From positions 2,224,001 through 2,288,000 of the forward strand of contig NZ_CP039964.1 of the NCBI RefSeq assembly GCF_005234135.1: a stretch of 64,000 nucleotides of DNA, read 5' to 3'. Shown here one piece after another: positions 37,561 to 46,262 of this stretch. Position numbers and translations under genes: made by a program. Below the pieces are notes generated by a model. The model ran no database searches. It was not told the origin of the DNA and was given only the letters and a program-made list of their open reading frames with translations. Each line of letters begins with the position of its first letter. Position 1 is the first letter of the stretch. This DNA comes from Pseudorhodobacter turbinis (lineage in GTDB: Bacteria; Pseudomonadota; Alphaproteobacteria; Rhodobacterales; Rhodobacteraceae).

Positions 37561-38121
37561 GTGTCCCACGCAGACGAACACGCAGGCACCCGCAGGGATT
37601 TCCTGTATTACGCCACGGCAGGCGCTGGTGCGATTGCCACAGGGGCTGCCGTTTGGCCGCTTGTCAATCAGATGAACCCGTCGGCAGATGTGCAGGCTTT
37701 GTCCTCTATCTTTGTCGATGTTGCGGATATGGAGCCAGGCACACAGCTGACGGTGAAATATCTTGGCAAGCCGGTTTTCATTCGCCGCCGCACCCAAGAT
37801 GAGATCGACGCTGCGCGCGCGGTCGAAATTTCCGGGCTGATCGACCAGACCTCGGAAAACCCGAATAAACCCGATACCGACGCCTCGGATATGAACCGCA
37901 CGATGGATGAAGCCGGTGAATGGCTGGTGATGATCGGCGTCTGCACCCATTTGGGTTGCGTGCCTATCGGTGATGGCGCGGGTGACTTTGGCGGCTGGTT
38001 CTGCCCTTGCCACGGCTCGCACTACGATACCGCTGGCCGTATCCGCAAAGGACCGGCACCAGAAAATCTGTGGATTCCCGTCGCGGAATTTACGGACGAA
38101 ACAACCATCAAGCTCGGGTAA
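37561..38121 (+). CDS. petA: Ubiquinol-cytochrome c reductase Rieske iron-sulfur subunit
   Basis: 186-aa 2Fe-2S subunit of cytochrome bc1, which passes electrons from ubiquinol to cytochrome c1. N-terminal '[24 protein letters not shown]' is a Tat-type signal-anchor. The cluster ligands are in CTHLGC and CPCHGS near the C-terminus, with the family insert '[13 protein letters not shown]' between them. It starts with GTG at 37561, with GGGAG 8 nt before it. First gene of petABC. Confidence 0.97.
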   Translation: MSHADEHAGTRRDFLYYATAGAGAIATGAAVWPLVNQMNPSADVQALSSIFVDVADMEPGTQLTVKYLGKPVFIRRRTQDEIDAARAVEISGLIDQTSENPNKPDTDASDMNRTMDEAGEWLVMIGVCTHLGCVPIGDGAGDFGGWFCPCHGSHYDTAGRIRKGPAPENLWIPVAEFTDETTIKLG

Positions 38122-38130
38122 GGATATATC

Positions 38131-39444
38131 ATGGCCGGAATTCCGCACGACCATTACGAGCCCAAAACGGGCATTGAGAAATGGATTCACAAGCGCCTAC
38201 CGATCGTTGGTTTGGCCTATGACACCTTGATGATCCCCACACCCAAGAACCTGAACTGGATGTGGATCTGGGGCATCGTTCTGACGGTCTGTCTGGTGAT
38301 GCAAATTGCTACCGGCATCGTGCTTGCGATGCACTACACGCCACATGTCAGCCTTGCTTTCGCAAGTGTTGAGCACATCATGCGCGACGTGAACGGCGGC
38401 CATATGCTGCGCTATCTGCACGCAAACGGCGCGTCTTTGTTCTTTATCGCTGTTTATCTGCACATCTTCCGCGGCCTTTACTACGGTTCGTACAAAGCCC
38501 CGCGTGAGATTACGTGGATTATCGGGATGATCATCTATCTGTGCATGATGGGCACGGCGTTCATGGGCTATGTTTTGCCTTGGGGCCAGATGTCCTTCTG
38601 GGGCGCGACTGTGATCACCGGGCTGTTCGGCGCTATTCCGGGCATCGGCGAATCGATCCAGACTTGGCTTTTGGGCGGCCCTGCCGTTGATAACGCCACG
38701 CTGAACCGTTTCTTCAGCTTGCACTATCTGCTGCCATTCGTGATTGCCGCACTTGTCGCAATCCACATCTGGGCTTTCCACTCGACCGGCAACAACAACC
38801 CGACCGGTGTCGAAGTGCGCCGCACGTCGAAAGCCGAAGCCGAGAAAGACACATTGCCCTTCTGGCCTTACTTCGTGATCAAAGACCTGTTCGCGCTGGC
38901 CGTGATCATGGTTGTGTTTTTCGCGATTGTCGGTTTCATGCCAAACTACCTTGGCCACCCCGATAACTACCTTGAGGCAAACCCGCTGGCGACGCCTGCA
39001 CATATCGTGCCGGAATGGTACTTCTTGCCCTTCTACGCGATTCTGCGTGCCTTTACCGCAGACGTCTGGGTTGTGCAGTTGACCAGCATTGTGACCTTCG
39101 GCATCGTTGACGCGAAGTTCTTTGGTGTGATCGCAATGTTCGGCGCGATTGCTGTCATGGCACTGGCGCCTTGGCTGGACACCTCCTCGGTACGTTCGGG
39201 CCGTTACCGCCCGATGTTCAAAGGCTGGTTCTTCCTGCTGTGCGTCGATTTCATGGTGCTGATGTGGGTTGGCGCGCGTCCGACTGATTTCCCTTACGAC
39301 TGGATTTCGTTGATCGCCTCTGCCTATTGGTTCGCCTATTTCCTCGTAATCTTGCCGCTGTTGGGTGTGTTTGAAAAACCACTGCCGACGCCCGCCACGA
39401 TTGAGGAAGACTTCAAATCCCATTACGCCGATCCGGCAGAGTGA
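38131..39444 (+). CDS. petB: Cytochrome b of the bc1 complex
   Basis: 437-aa integral membrane subunit with eight predicted helices and both quinone sites. Haem-ligand histidines fall in '[15 protein letters not shown]' and in '[27 protein letters not shown]'. The Qo motif is PEWY ('[18 protein letters not shown]'). The ATG follows AAGGA by 8 nt, 9 nt after petA. Confidence 0.98.
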   Translation: MAGIPHDHYEPKTGIEKWIHKRLPIVGLAYDTLMIPTPKNLNWMWIWGIVLTVCLVMQIATGIVLAMHYTPHVSLAFASVEHIMRDVNGGHMLRYLHANGASLFFIAVYLHIFRGLYYGSYKAPREITWIIGMIIYLCMMGTAFMGYVLPWGQMSFWGATVITGLFGAIPGIGESIQTWLLGGPAVDNATLNRFFSLHYLLPFVIAALVAIHIWAFHSTGNNNPTGVEVRRTSKAEAEKDTLPFWPYFVIKDLFALAVIMVVFFAIVGFMPNYLGHPDNYLEANPLATPAHIVPEWYFLPFYAILRAFTADVWVVQLTSIVTFGIVDAKFFGVIAMFGAIAVMALAPWLDTSSVRSGRYRPMFKGWFFLLCVDFMVLMWVGARPTDFPYDWISLIASAYWFAYFLVILPLLGVFEKPLPTPATIEEDFKSHYADPAE

Positions 39445-39458
39445 GGACAAAGGAACTG

Positions 39459-40259
39459 ATGATTATGTTTCGTAAAATCGCAATCAGCGCCGTTTCCGCC
39501 CTCATTCTTGGGGCTGGCTCGGCAATGGCCGCCGGTGATGAAGGTCATGTCGAAGATGTGGCGTTCAGCTTTGAAGGTCCGTTCGGCACCTATGATGAGC
39601 ATCAGCTTCAGCGCGGCTTGCAGGTCTACACCGAGGTCTGTTCGGCCTGCCACGGGTTGAAGTTCGTCCCGATCCGCGCCTTGGCGGATAAGGGCGGCCC
39701 ACATTTGCCCGAGGATCAGGTGCGCGCCTATGCCGCCGAGATGGAGATCTTTGATGCGGAGCTGGATGATTTCCGGCCTCGCAAACCCACTGATCACTTT
39801 CCGCCACACGGCGATCCTAACGCCCCGGACCTAAGCTTGATGGCAAAGGCCCGCGCTGGTTTCCACGGCCCTGCGGGTACTGGTATCAACCAGTTCGTGA
39901 AGGGTATTGGCGGACCGGAATATATCGCCTCATTGCTCAAAGGCTATACCGGCGAGGAAAAGGAAGAAGCAGGCACCACCTTTTATGAGAACACTGCCTT
40001 TCCGGGTGGCTGGATCTCTATGGCGCCGCCTCTCTATGAAGATCAGATGGAATATCAGGATGGCCACTCAAACAGCATCGAGAATGTTGCCGAGGACGTG
40101 ACCGCCTTCTTGATGTGGACCGCCGAGCCAAAAATGATGGCCCGCAAGCAGGCAGGCTTTACCGCTGTGATCTTCTTGTCTGTCCTGTCGGTTCTGCTCT
40201 ATCTGACCAACAAGCGGATCTGGTCGGCTGTCAAAGGCCCAAAGAAAAAGCACGTTTGA
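39459..40259 (+). CDS. petC: Cytochrome c1
   Basis: ~266-aa c-type cytochrome of the bc1 complex. A signal peptide ([25 protein letters not shown]) is followed by haem site CSACH (61-65), the Met-ligand region '[12 protein letters not shown]', and a C-terminal anchor helix ('[20 protein letters not shown]'). ATGs at 39459 and 39465 are both possible; AAGG stands 5 nt before the first. It is the third gene of petABC, followed by a hairpin terminator. Confidence 0.96.
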   Translation: MIMFRKIAISAVSALILGAGSAMAAGDEGHVEDVAFSFEGPFGTYDEHQLQRGLQVYTEVCSACHGLKFVPIRALADKGGPHLPEDQVRAYAAEMEIFDAELDDFRPRKPTDHFPPHGDPNAPDLSLMAKARAGFHGPAGTGINQFVKGIGGPEYIASLLKGYTGEEKEEAGTTFYENTAFPGGWISMAPPLYEDQMEYQDGHSNSIENVAEDVTAFLMWTAEPKMMARKQAGFTAVIFLSVLSVLLYLTNKRIWSAVKGPKKKHV

Positions 40260-40278
40260 TCTAATCACGTGCGTTTGC

Positions 40279-40308
40279 AAAGGCCCCGCCCGAAACGGTG
40301 GGGCCTTT
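40279..40308 (+). terminator. Terminator after petABC
   Basis: 9-bp stem AAAGGCCCC (40279-40287) / GGGGCCTTT (40300-40308), extended inward by further pairs; short T run. Confidence 0.65.
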
Positions 40309-40340
40309 GCCTATAAACAACCCGTACGAAAGCTGTCGCC

Positions 40341-40880
40341 ATGTCCCTGACCTGCCACGCCTTCATCGCAACAAGTCTTGACGGCTTTATTGCGCGCCCC
40401 GATGGCAGCATTGATTGGCTGGACCCGTTCAATACGGGCAGCGAGGATCACGGCTATGATGCCTTTATCGCCAGCATCGACGGGATCATCATGGGGCGGG
40501 GCACGTTTGAGACCGTTCGTCAATTCGCCCAATGGCCCTATGCCCAGCCGGTGATCGTGCTGAGCCAAAGCCTAACGGTTGAGGATGTTCCGGCAGATCT
40601 GGCGGACATCGTGGTGATCAGCGATATGGCACCAGCGGATCTTGTGACCGTCCTGGCATTTGAGGGCTGGCGCCGGGTCTATGTTGATGGTGGCCGGGTT
40701 TTGCAGTCATTCTTGCAAGAGGGTTTGCTGGATGAAATCACTCAAACCCGCGTGCCCGTGCTGTTGGGGCAGGGCCGCCCCCTGTTCGGCAGTTTGCCCG
40801 AAGAGGTGTCCTTGACCCATCAAACCACCCGCAGTTTCCCCTCGGGCCTCGTTTCCTCTACCTACCGGATTGCGCGCTAG
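40341..40880 (+). CDS. Dihydrofolate reductase-family (RibD C-terminal domain) protein
   Basis: 179-aa protein of the RibD_C/DHFR-like reductase fold. N-terminal 'CHAFIATSLDGFIARPDGSIDWLDP', 'DGIIMGRGTFE' and 'VYVDGGRVLQSFLQEGLLDEITQTRVPVLLGQGRPLF' are standard for the stand-alone group. Such proteins are NAD(P)H-dependent but their substrate is unknown; they are not the main FolA. It lies upstream of the thiamin riboswitch on the same strand but outside its control. Confidence 0.85.
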   Translation: MSLTCHAFIATSLDGFIARPDGSIDWLDPFNTGSEDHGYDAFIASIDGIIMGRGTFETVRQFAQWPYAQPVIVLSQSLTVEDVPADLADIVVISDMAPADLVTVLAFEGWRRVYVDGGRVLQSFLQEGLLDEITQTRVPVLLGQGRPLFGSLPEEVSLTHQTTRSFPSGLVSSTYRIAR

Positions 40881-40925
40881 GGCATTTCGCCCTTGCCCCC
40901 GCTGCGCGGCGCGCTAGACTCACTC

Positions 40926-41019
40926 TCACCTCGGGGAGCCTTTGTAGAAGGCTGAGATTTGGCAAAAGCCACAGACCCGTCGAACCTGAACCGGTTAGAA
41001 CCGGCGGAGGGAAGGTGCA
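40926..41019 (+). ncRNA. TPP riboswitch (THI element)
   Basis: The conserved core is readable: P2/P3 side 'GGGGAGCC...GGCTGAGATT', 'ACAGACCCGTCGAACCTGA', P5 'CCGGTTAGAACCGG' and 'CGGAGGGAAGG'. P1 can form between CACCT near 40927 and AGGTG near 41013. Thiamin pyrophosphate binding should switch off the thiB1-thiB2-thiP-thiQ operon that starts at 41066. No intrinsic terminator lies between switch and gene, so control is probably translational. Confidence 0.93.
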
Positions 41020-41065
41020 TGGAATGATCCATCCCGACTTTCGGCCGTCGTTTATGGAGAGACCC

Positions 41066-42043
41066 ATGTTAAAGCGACTTTTCTTTTTACCCTTTATCGC
41101 GACCTCCGCATTGGCCGATACGCCTGTGCTTACGGTCTATGCCTCCACCTCATTCGCGTCGGAATGGGGGCCGGGCCCCGCAATCGAACAAGCGTTTGAG
41201 GATATTTGTGCCTGCGATCTGCAGTATCGCACCACCGACCTGATCCCCAGCCTGATGCTGGAAGGTGCGCGCACCGAGGCCGATATCGTGATCGGCATTT
41301 CCACGGATGAAACCCTGCGCGCGCGGGCAACCGGCCTTTTCGGCCCGCATAATCAGGACCTGTCGACTCTGTCGCTGCCGGTGGAATGGGCTGATACCAC
41401 CTTCTTGCCATTTAACTACGGCGATACCGCCTTCATCTATGACAACACCAAGTTGGCCACCCCGCCGCATGACTTTGAATCACTGGCCGCCTTGCCCGAG
41501 GATGTGAAAATCGTGATCCAGGACCCGCGTTCCTCTGGCGGCGGGCTTGCTTTGGTGCTTTGGGTCAAGGCGGTTTACGGTGACCGCGCCGAGGATTACT
41601 GGCAACGCCTTGCCCCCCGCATCCTGACCGTCACCAAAGGTTGGTCCGAGTCATACGGTCTTTTCACACGCGGTGAGGCGGATCTGGTGCTGTCCTACAT
41701 CACCTCCCCCGCCTACCATCTGATCGTGGAGCAAGACGAAACCAAGGTCGCCGCGATTTTCGACGAGGGTCATTATTTCACCGCCGAAGTTGTGGGCCGG
41801 ATCGCAAACACCGATCAGCCGGAACTGGCGCAAGCCTTCATGGATTTCATCCTTTCCGAGACGTTTCAGGAAATGATCCCACGGGTGAATTTCGGCTTTC
41901 CGGTCAAGCTTGATCCCGATTTGATGCCACCCGAATTTGCCAAGCTGAAGCTGCCACAAAAATCGCTGTTTTATTCCGAGGACGACGTCGCAACCTTGCG
42001 CGATTCTGCCGTGGCCGAATGGCAACGCGCGCTTAGCCGGTGA
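41066..42043 (+). CDS. thiB: Thiamin(-phosphate)-binding periplasmic protein, paralogue 1
   Basis: 325-aa periplasmic binding protein of the thiamin/TPP importer, with a signal peptide MLKRLFFLPFIATSALA. Family marks 'ASEWGPGPAIEQAFE', 'TKGWSESYGLFTRGEADLVLSYITSPAYHL' and a C-terminal 'WQRALSR' match ThiB. Compared with the adjacent copy, the ligand-side motifs differ: 'YASTSFASEWGPG' (vs YDSFTSEWGPG) and 'FNYGDTAFIYD' (vs YDWGYFAFVHD). It has the usual length. It is first gene behind the TPP riboswitch, with GGAGA 7 nt before the ATG. It may bind a modified ligand. Confidence 0.9.
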   Translation: MLKRLFFLPFIATSALADTPVLTVYASTSFASEWGPGPAIEQAFEDICACDLQYRTTDLIPSLMLEGARTEADIVIGISTDETLRARATGLFGPHNQDLSTLSLPVEWADTTFLPFNYGDTAFIYDNTKLATPPHDFESLAALPEDVKIVIQDPRSSGGGLALVLWVKAVYGDRAEDYWQRLAPRILTVTKGWSESYGLFTRGEADLVLSYITSPAYHLIVEQDETKVAAIFDEGHYFTAEVVGRIANTDQPELAQAFMDFILSETFQEMIPRVNFGFPVKLDPDLMPPEFAKLKLPQKSLFYSEDDVATLRDSAVAEWQRALSR

Positions 42044-42065
42044 CGCAAACATAAAGGAAATCCCG

Positions 42066-43049
42066 ATGAAATACCTGACCCTTGCGGCCCTTGTCGCATT
42101 TACGCCCGCCGCACATGCCGAGACGCCGGTGCTCAACATCCTGACCTATGACAGCTTTACCTCTGAATGGGGGCCGGGTCCCGCGATTGAAACCGCGTTT
42201 GAGGCGATCTGCGGCTGTGATCTGGTATTTTCCGCCGTGGGCGATGGTGCCGAGCTTCTGGCCCGTTTGCAGCTGGAAGGCGCGCGGTCTGATGCCTCTG
42301 TGGTGCTTGGCCTCGACAGCAACCTGACGGCCCGTGCTGCCCAGACCGGCCTTTTTGCGCCGCATGGACAAGAGGCAACGAATGATCTGCCCGTGCCCTT
42401 CGCGGACCCGATTTTCCTGCCCTATGACTGGGGTTATTTCGCCTTTGTGCATGATAACACCACGTTGCCCACGCCACCAAAAACCTTTGAAGAACTGGCG
42501 GCTTCCGACCTGAAAATCGTGATCCAGGACCCGCGCTCCTCCACCCCCGGTCTGGGGCTGCTGCTTTGGGTGAAATCGGCCTATGGCCCGCGCGCCCCAG
42601 AGATTTGGGCGGCGCTGGCCGATAACATCGTCACCGTCACCCCCGGCTGGTCCGAGGCCTACGGAATGTTCTCCGCCGGAGAGGCGGATATGGTGCTTTC
42701 CTACACCACCTCCCCCGCCTATCACCTGATCGCAGAGGAGGACGCCACCAAATCGGCGGCGCTTTTTGATGAAGGCCACTATATGCAGGTAGAGGTTGCA
42801 GGCAAACTTGCCGCCGCCCCGCAGCCAAAGCTTGCTGATCAGTTCCTTGCCTTTATGGCGTCAGAGGCGTTTCAATCCATCATCCCCACGACAAACTGGA
42901 TGTATCCCGCCCATATGCCTGCCGCCGGCTTGCCCGATGGTTTTGACCAGATGATCACCCCGAAAAAGGCGCTTTTGATGACCGCAGAGGAGGCACAAGC
43001 CGCCCGCAAACCCGCGTTGGACGAATGGCTGAGCGCGCTCTCTCGCTGA
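42066..43049 (+). CDS. thiB: Thiamin-binding periplasmic protein ThiB, paralogue 2
   Basis: 327-aa second binding protein, directly after the first (22-nt gap) and clearly its tandem duplicate ('LNILTYDSFTSEWGPGPAIETAFEAIC', 'VTPGWSEAYGMFSAGEADMVLSYTTSPAYHL', 'DEWLSALSR'). This copy keeps the canonical YDSF and 'YDWGYFAF' segments of well-studied ThiB, so it is the likely true thiamin/TMP/TPP binder. Signal peptide MKYLTLAALVAFTPAAHA. The 3' end overlaps thiP by 25 nt. Confidence 0.93.
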   Translation: MKYLTLAALVAFTPAAHAETPVLNILTYDSFTSEWGPGPAIETAFEAICGCDLVFSAVGDGAELLARLQLEGARSDASVVLGLDSNLTARAAQTGLFAPHGQEATNDLPVPFADPIFLPYDWGYFAFVHDNTTLPTPPKTFEELAASDLKIVIQDPRSSTPGLGLLLWVKSAYGPRAPEIWAALADNIVTVTPGWSEAYGMFSAGEADMVLSYTTSPAYHLIAEEDATKSAALFDEGHYMQVEVAGKLAAAPQPKLADQFLAFMASEAFQSIIPTTNWMYPAHMPAAGLPDGFDQMITPKKALLMTAEEAQAARKPALDEWLSALSR

Positions 43050-44563
43050 CCGCAGCGGGGTTGGCGGCGGCGGTTATACTGCTTCTGCTGGCCCCGCTCG
43101 GCGCTTTGGGCCTCTCGCTCAACAGCTTCTCCCTTTCCGGGGCAGAGCTTGCAGCCCTGCGGTTCACCCTTTGGCAAGCGTTTCTGTCGGCAGGCCTGTC
43201 CATCGTGCTGGCGATACCGGTGGCGCGGGCGTTGGCGCGGCGGCGGTTCTTCGGGCGTGGGCTGTTGATCGCGACGCTGGGCGCGCCGTTCATCCTGCCG
43301 GTGATCGTAGCCGTTCTGGGGTTGCTGGCGGTGTTCGGGCGCGCGGGATGGGTCAATACGTTGCTGGGTGGGTTTGGGGTCCCGACGTTCTCGATTTACG
43401 GGTTGTCGGGCGTGGTGCTGGCGCATGTGTTTTTCAACATGCCGCTGGCGGTGCGCATGATCCTTCATGGCTGGCAGGCCATCCCGGCGGAACGGTTTCG
43501 CCTTGCCGCCAGCCTCGGCTTTTCGCCCTCGGCCACTCAGCGTCATATCGAGGTTCCGATGCTGCGCGAGGTGGTTCCGGGGGCGGCGCTGGTGATCTTC
43601 GTGATTTGCCTGACCAGCTTTGCCGTGGCGCTGACCTTGGGTGGCGGGCCGCGCGCCACCACGATTGAGCTGGCGATCTATCAAGCGCTGCGCTTTGATT
43701 TTGACTTGCCGACGGCGGCGCGGCTGGCCCTGTTGCAATTTGGCCTTTGTGCCGTGGCTTACGGTGTGGCAACGCGGATCAGCCTGCCTTCCGGCTTTGG
43801 TGTGGGTGCTGGTAGGGAAGGCGGGCCGCCTGCGCCCGCAGGCTGGCACCGGACCGTGGACGCCATGGCCATTACCCTTGCTGCGATGTTTCTGGCCCTG
43901 CCGCTGTTGGCTGTTGTGCTGAATGGCTTGCCGGGGCTCGCCACATTACCACCGCAGGTGTGGGCGGCGGCGCTCCGGTCGATCCTCATCGCACTCGGTT
44001 CTACCGCGCTGAGCATTGCGGCAGCTTTGGTACTGGCGATGGCCGCTGCGCGCGGCAAGGCTTGGCCCGCACTGGCGGCGACCTTGCCGCTCGCGGCGTC
44101 CTCTCTGGTGTTGGGGACGGGTTTGTTTCTGATTTTGCAGCCGTATTTTCGCCCGGCCAGCCTTGCGTTACCGGTGACTTTTATCATTAACGCCGCTCTG
44201 TCGCTGCCGTTTGCCTTTCGAATTCTGGCCCCCGAGGCCCGCAGCCTTTACGCCGATTTCCACCGCCTGTCGGCCTCTCTCGGGCTGACGGTATGGGGGC
44301 GGTTGCGCTGGGTTGTGCTGCCACGGCTTGCGCGGCCTTTGGGTTTTGCGGCGGGGCTTGTGGCCGCGTTGTCGATGGGGGATCTTGGCGTGATCGCGCT
44401 GTTCGCGGGTGAGGAGGAGGCAACCTTGCCGCTGCTTGTCCAACGTTTGATGGGGGCCTACCGGATGGAGGCGGCAGCGAGTGCCGCGCTGTTGCTGGTT
44501 GCCCTTTCCTTTGCCCTGTTCTGGGCCTTTGACCATTGGGGCCGTCGCTATGCTGCATCTTGA
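43025..44563 (+). CDS. thiP: Thiamin ABC transporter permease ThiP
   Basis: 512-aa inner-membrane permease with two fused permease halves, as in ThiP/iron-type FbpB proteins, about 12 helices. Two EAA-type loops are seen: 'RFRLAASLGFSPSATQRHIEVPMLRE' and 'FHRLSASLGLTVWGRLRWVVLPRLARPLG'. It starts inside thiB2 (25-nt overlap) and overlaps thiQ, so the four genes are translationally coupled and under the TPP riboswitch. Confidence 0.94.
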   Translation: MAERALSLTAAGLAAAVILLLLAPLGALGLSLNSFSLSGAELAALRFTLWQAFLSAGLSIVLAIPVARALARRRFFGRGLLIATLGAPFILPVIVAVLGLLAVFGRAGWVNTLLGGFGVPTFSIYGLSGVVLAHVFFNMPLAVRMILHGWQAIPAERFRLAASLGFSPSATQRHIEVPMLREVVPGAALVIFVICLTSFAVALTLGGGPRATTIELAIYQALRFDFDLPTAARLALLQFGLCAVAYGVATRISLPSGFGVGAGREGGPPAPAGWHRTVDAMAITLAAMFLALPLLAVVLNGLPGLATLPPQVWAAALRSILIALGSTALSIAAALVLAMAAARGKAWPALAATLPLAASSLVLGTGLFLILQPYFRPASLALPVTFIINAALSLPFAFRILAPEARSLYADFHRLSASLGLTVWGRLRWVVLPRLARPLGFAAGLVAALSMGDLGVIALFAGEEEATLPLLVQRLMGAYRMEAAASAALLLVALSFALFWAFDHWGRRYAAS

Positions 44564-45242
44564 CCAATTGACCATTACCCAAGGTGATTTCCGCATGACG
44601 GCCGATTGGAAGGCCGCCAAAGGCGCGCGGATCGCGGTGATCGGCCCGTCCGGTGCGGGGAAATCCACGCTGCTGTCGGTTGTTGGCGGATTTTTCGCCG
44701 CCCGTTCGGGGCGCGTGCTTTGGGATGGCACGGACCTTACGCAGATGGGGGCAGGCGCGCGGCCGATCACCACGGTGTTTCAGGATCAAAACCTGTTTCC
44801 GCATCTGACGATCGCACAGAACCTCGGGCTGGGGCTGTCGCCCGATCTGCGTTTGACGCGGGCTGATCACACACGGATCGCGGCAGCGTTGGACCGTGTG
44901 GGCCTGTCGGGGATGGGCGCGCGCAAACCGGCACAGCTTTCGGGTGGTCAGCAAAGTCGGGCGGCACTGGCGCGGGCGTTGCTGCGCGCCCGCCCGATTT
45001 TGCTGCTGGATGAACCCTTTGCCGCCCTTGGCCCCGCCCTGAAATTCGAGATGCTGGAGCTGGTTGCGGGGCTGGCCGAAGAGAATAATACCTGTGTCCT
45101 TATGGTTACACATGACCCGCAAGAAGCGCGTAGCTTTGCGCCGCTGACCTGCCTTGTGGCGGGGGGCATTGCGCATGCGCCACAGTCAACACAAGCGTTG
45201 CTGGACAATCCGCCACCGGAATTGGCCGCCTATCTCGGTTAA
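44550..45242 (+). CDS. thiQ: Thiamin ABC transporter ATP-binding protein ThiQ
   Basis: 230-aa ABC ATPase. Walker A GPSGAGKST, Q-loop 'TVFQDQNLFPHLT', signature LSGGQ, Walker B 'ILLLDEPFAALGP', and H-loop 'MVTHDPQEA'. Completes the thiB-thiP-thiQ importer. It overlaps thiP by 14 nt (ATG at 44550). A non-poly-U hairpin follows the stop (45247-45255 with 45271-45279). Confidence 0.94.
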   Translation: MLHLDQLTITQGDFRMTADWKAAKGARIAVIGPSGAGKSTLLSVVGGFFAARSGRVLWDGTDLTQMGAGARPITTVFQDQNLFPHLTIAQNLGLGLSPDLRLTRADHTRIAAALDRVGLSGMGARKPAQLSGGQQSRAALARALLRARPILLLDEPFAALGPALKFEMLELVAGLAEENNTCVLMVTHDPQEARSFAPLTCLVAGGIAHAPQSTQALLDNPPPELAAYLG

Positions 45243-45314
45243 GCCAAGCGCCCCGTTTCCATGCGGGTTGCGGGGTGCTAGAAGATGGCAGTCCAAGCAA
45301 CAGAAGGTGATGAC

Positions 45315-46166
45315 ATGACCCAAAACCCGCAGATCACCCCTGAATGGATTGCCGTCGATTGCAGTGCCACGCAGATGCGCGCAACGGCCATGGGGGCGGC
45401 TGGCCCCTTGGCCCAAGCCACTGGTGAAACCAGCAAGGATTTGGAGGCCGCGCTGCTGTGCCTGATTGCGCCTTGGCTGTCGGCACAGACCACGCCTGTT
45501 ATTGCCTGTGGTTGGGATGCGGCCCCGTTCCGAGCCGTTCCTTGCATGCCTGCCGATGCGGCCACGCTGGTCGATATTCCGACCGAAGATGCGCGAATTT
45601 CCCTGCGCATTGCCCCCGGCCTGTCCCAAACCAACCCTGCTGATATGATGTGCGGTGAAGAGACTGTGATCGCAGGGGCCTTGGCGCTTAACCCCGATTT
45701 CGACGGCGTGATCTGCCTGCCCGGCCTCCATTCCAGATGGGTCCATGTCAGCGCCAAAGAGGTGGTCAGCTTTCAAACTTTCCTGACCGGAGAGCTGTTT
45801 TCCCTACTCTCGCAGCCAGACGATACGCTTGACGGGTTTGATCCCACAGCCTTTGAGGCGGCCTTATCCGAGACGCTCTCTCGCCCTGAAAAGCTGGGGG
45901 CAAAGTTGTTTTCCTTGCGGGCCGAGGTTGCGCTTATGGGGCTGTCGCCACGTGCCGCGCGCAGTGGGCTGGTCGGTTTGCTGATCGGGACCGAGCTGGC
46001 CGCCGCCAAGCCTTATTGGCTCGGTCAGCCGATTATCCTGATCGGGGCGCCGGGGCAGTGTGACCATTATGCCCATGCGCTGCGGCAACAAGGCATCACC
46101 CCCGCCACGCTGGACGCAGGGGATTGCGCGCTTGCGGGGCTGTCCAAACTGCGCGGTTTGCTTTGA
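45315..46166 (+). CDS. dgoK: 2-dehydro-3-deoxygalactonokinase
   Basis: 283-aa sugar-acid kinase that phosphorylates 2-keto-3-deoxygalactonate in the De Ley-Doudoroff galactose route. Family pattern: 'WIAVDCSATQMRATAM', 'ACGWDAAPFRAVPCMP', 'VICLPGLHSRWVHVSAKEVVSFQTFLTGELFSLL' and the C-terminal 'LIGTELAAAKPYW'. Length is normal. The usual partner aldolase (dgoA) is absent here; the next gene is an MFS carrier that could belong to another function. A frame from 45285 is open, but the ATG at 45315 with AAGG upstream is preferred. Confidence 0.85.
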   Translation: MTQNPQITPEWIAVDCSATQMRATAMGAAGPLAQATGETSKDLEAALLCLIAPWLSAQTTPVIACGWDAAPFRAVPCMPADAATLVDIPTEDARISLRIAPGLSQTNPADMMCGEETVIAGALALNPDFDGVICLPGLHSRWVHVSAKEVVSFQTFLTGELFSLLSQPDDTLDGFDPTAFEAALSETLSRPEKLGAKLFSLRAEVALMGLSPRAARSGLVGLLIGTELAAAKPYWLGQPIILIGAPGQCDHYAHALRQQGITPATLDAGDCALAGLSKLRGLL

Positions 46167-46262
46167 CGGCCACAAAACCCAAATTGCCACCCTTACAATT
46201 CAACGATTGACCGTCGCGCTGCGCATCCGCAAATCTGCGCACAAATGTGACGGAGACCGGCC

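Noticed and set aside
38197..39450. 417-codon minus-strand frame opposite petB
   Set aside because: Antisense to cytochrome b with a composition typical of reverse-complemented membrane-protein codons (His/Arg/Asp-rich).
45247..45279. Terminator after thiQ
   Set aside because: A 9-bp stem exists but with a 15-nt loop and no T-tract, so I only mention it as a hairpin in the thiQ entry.
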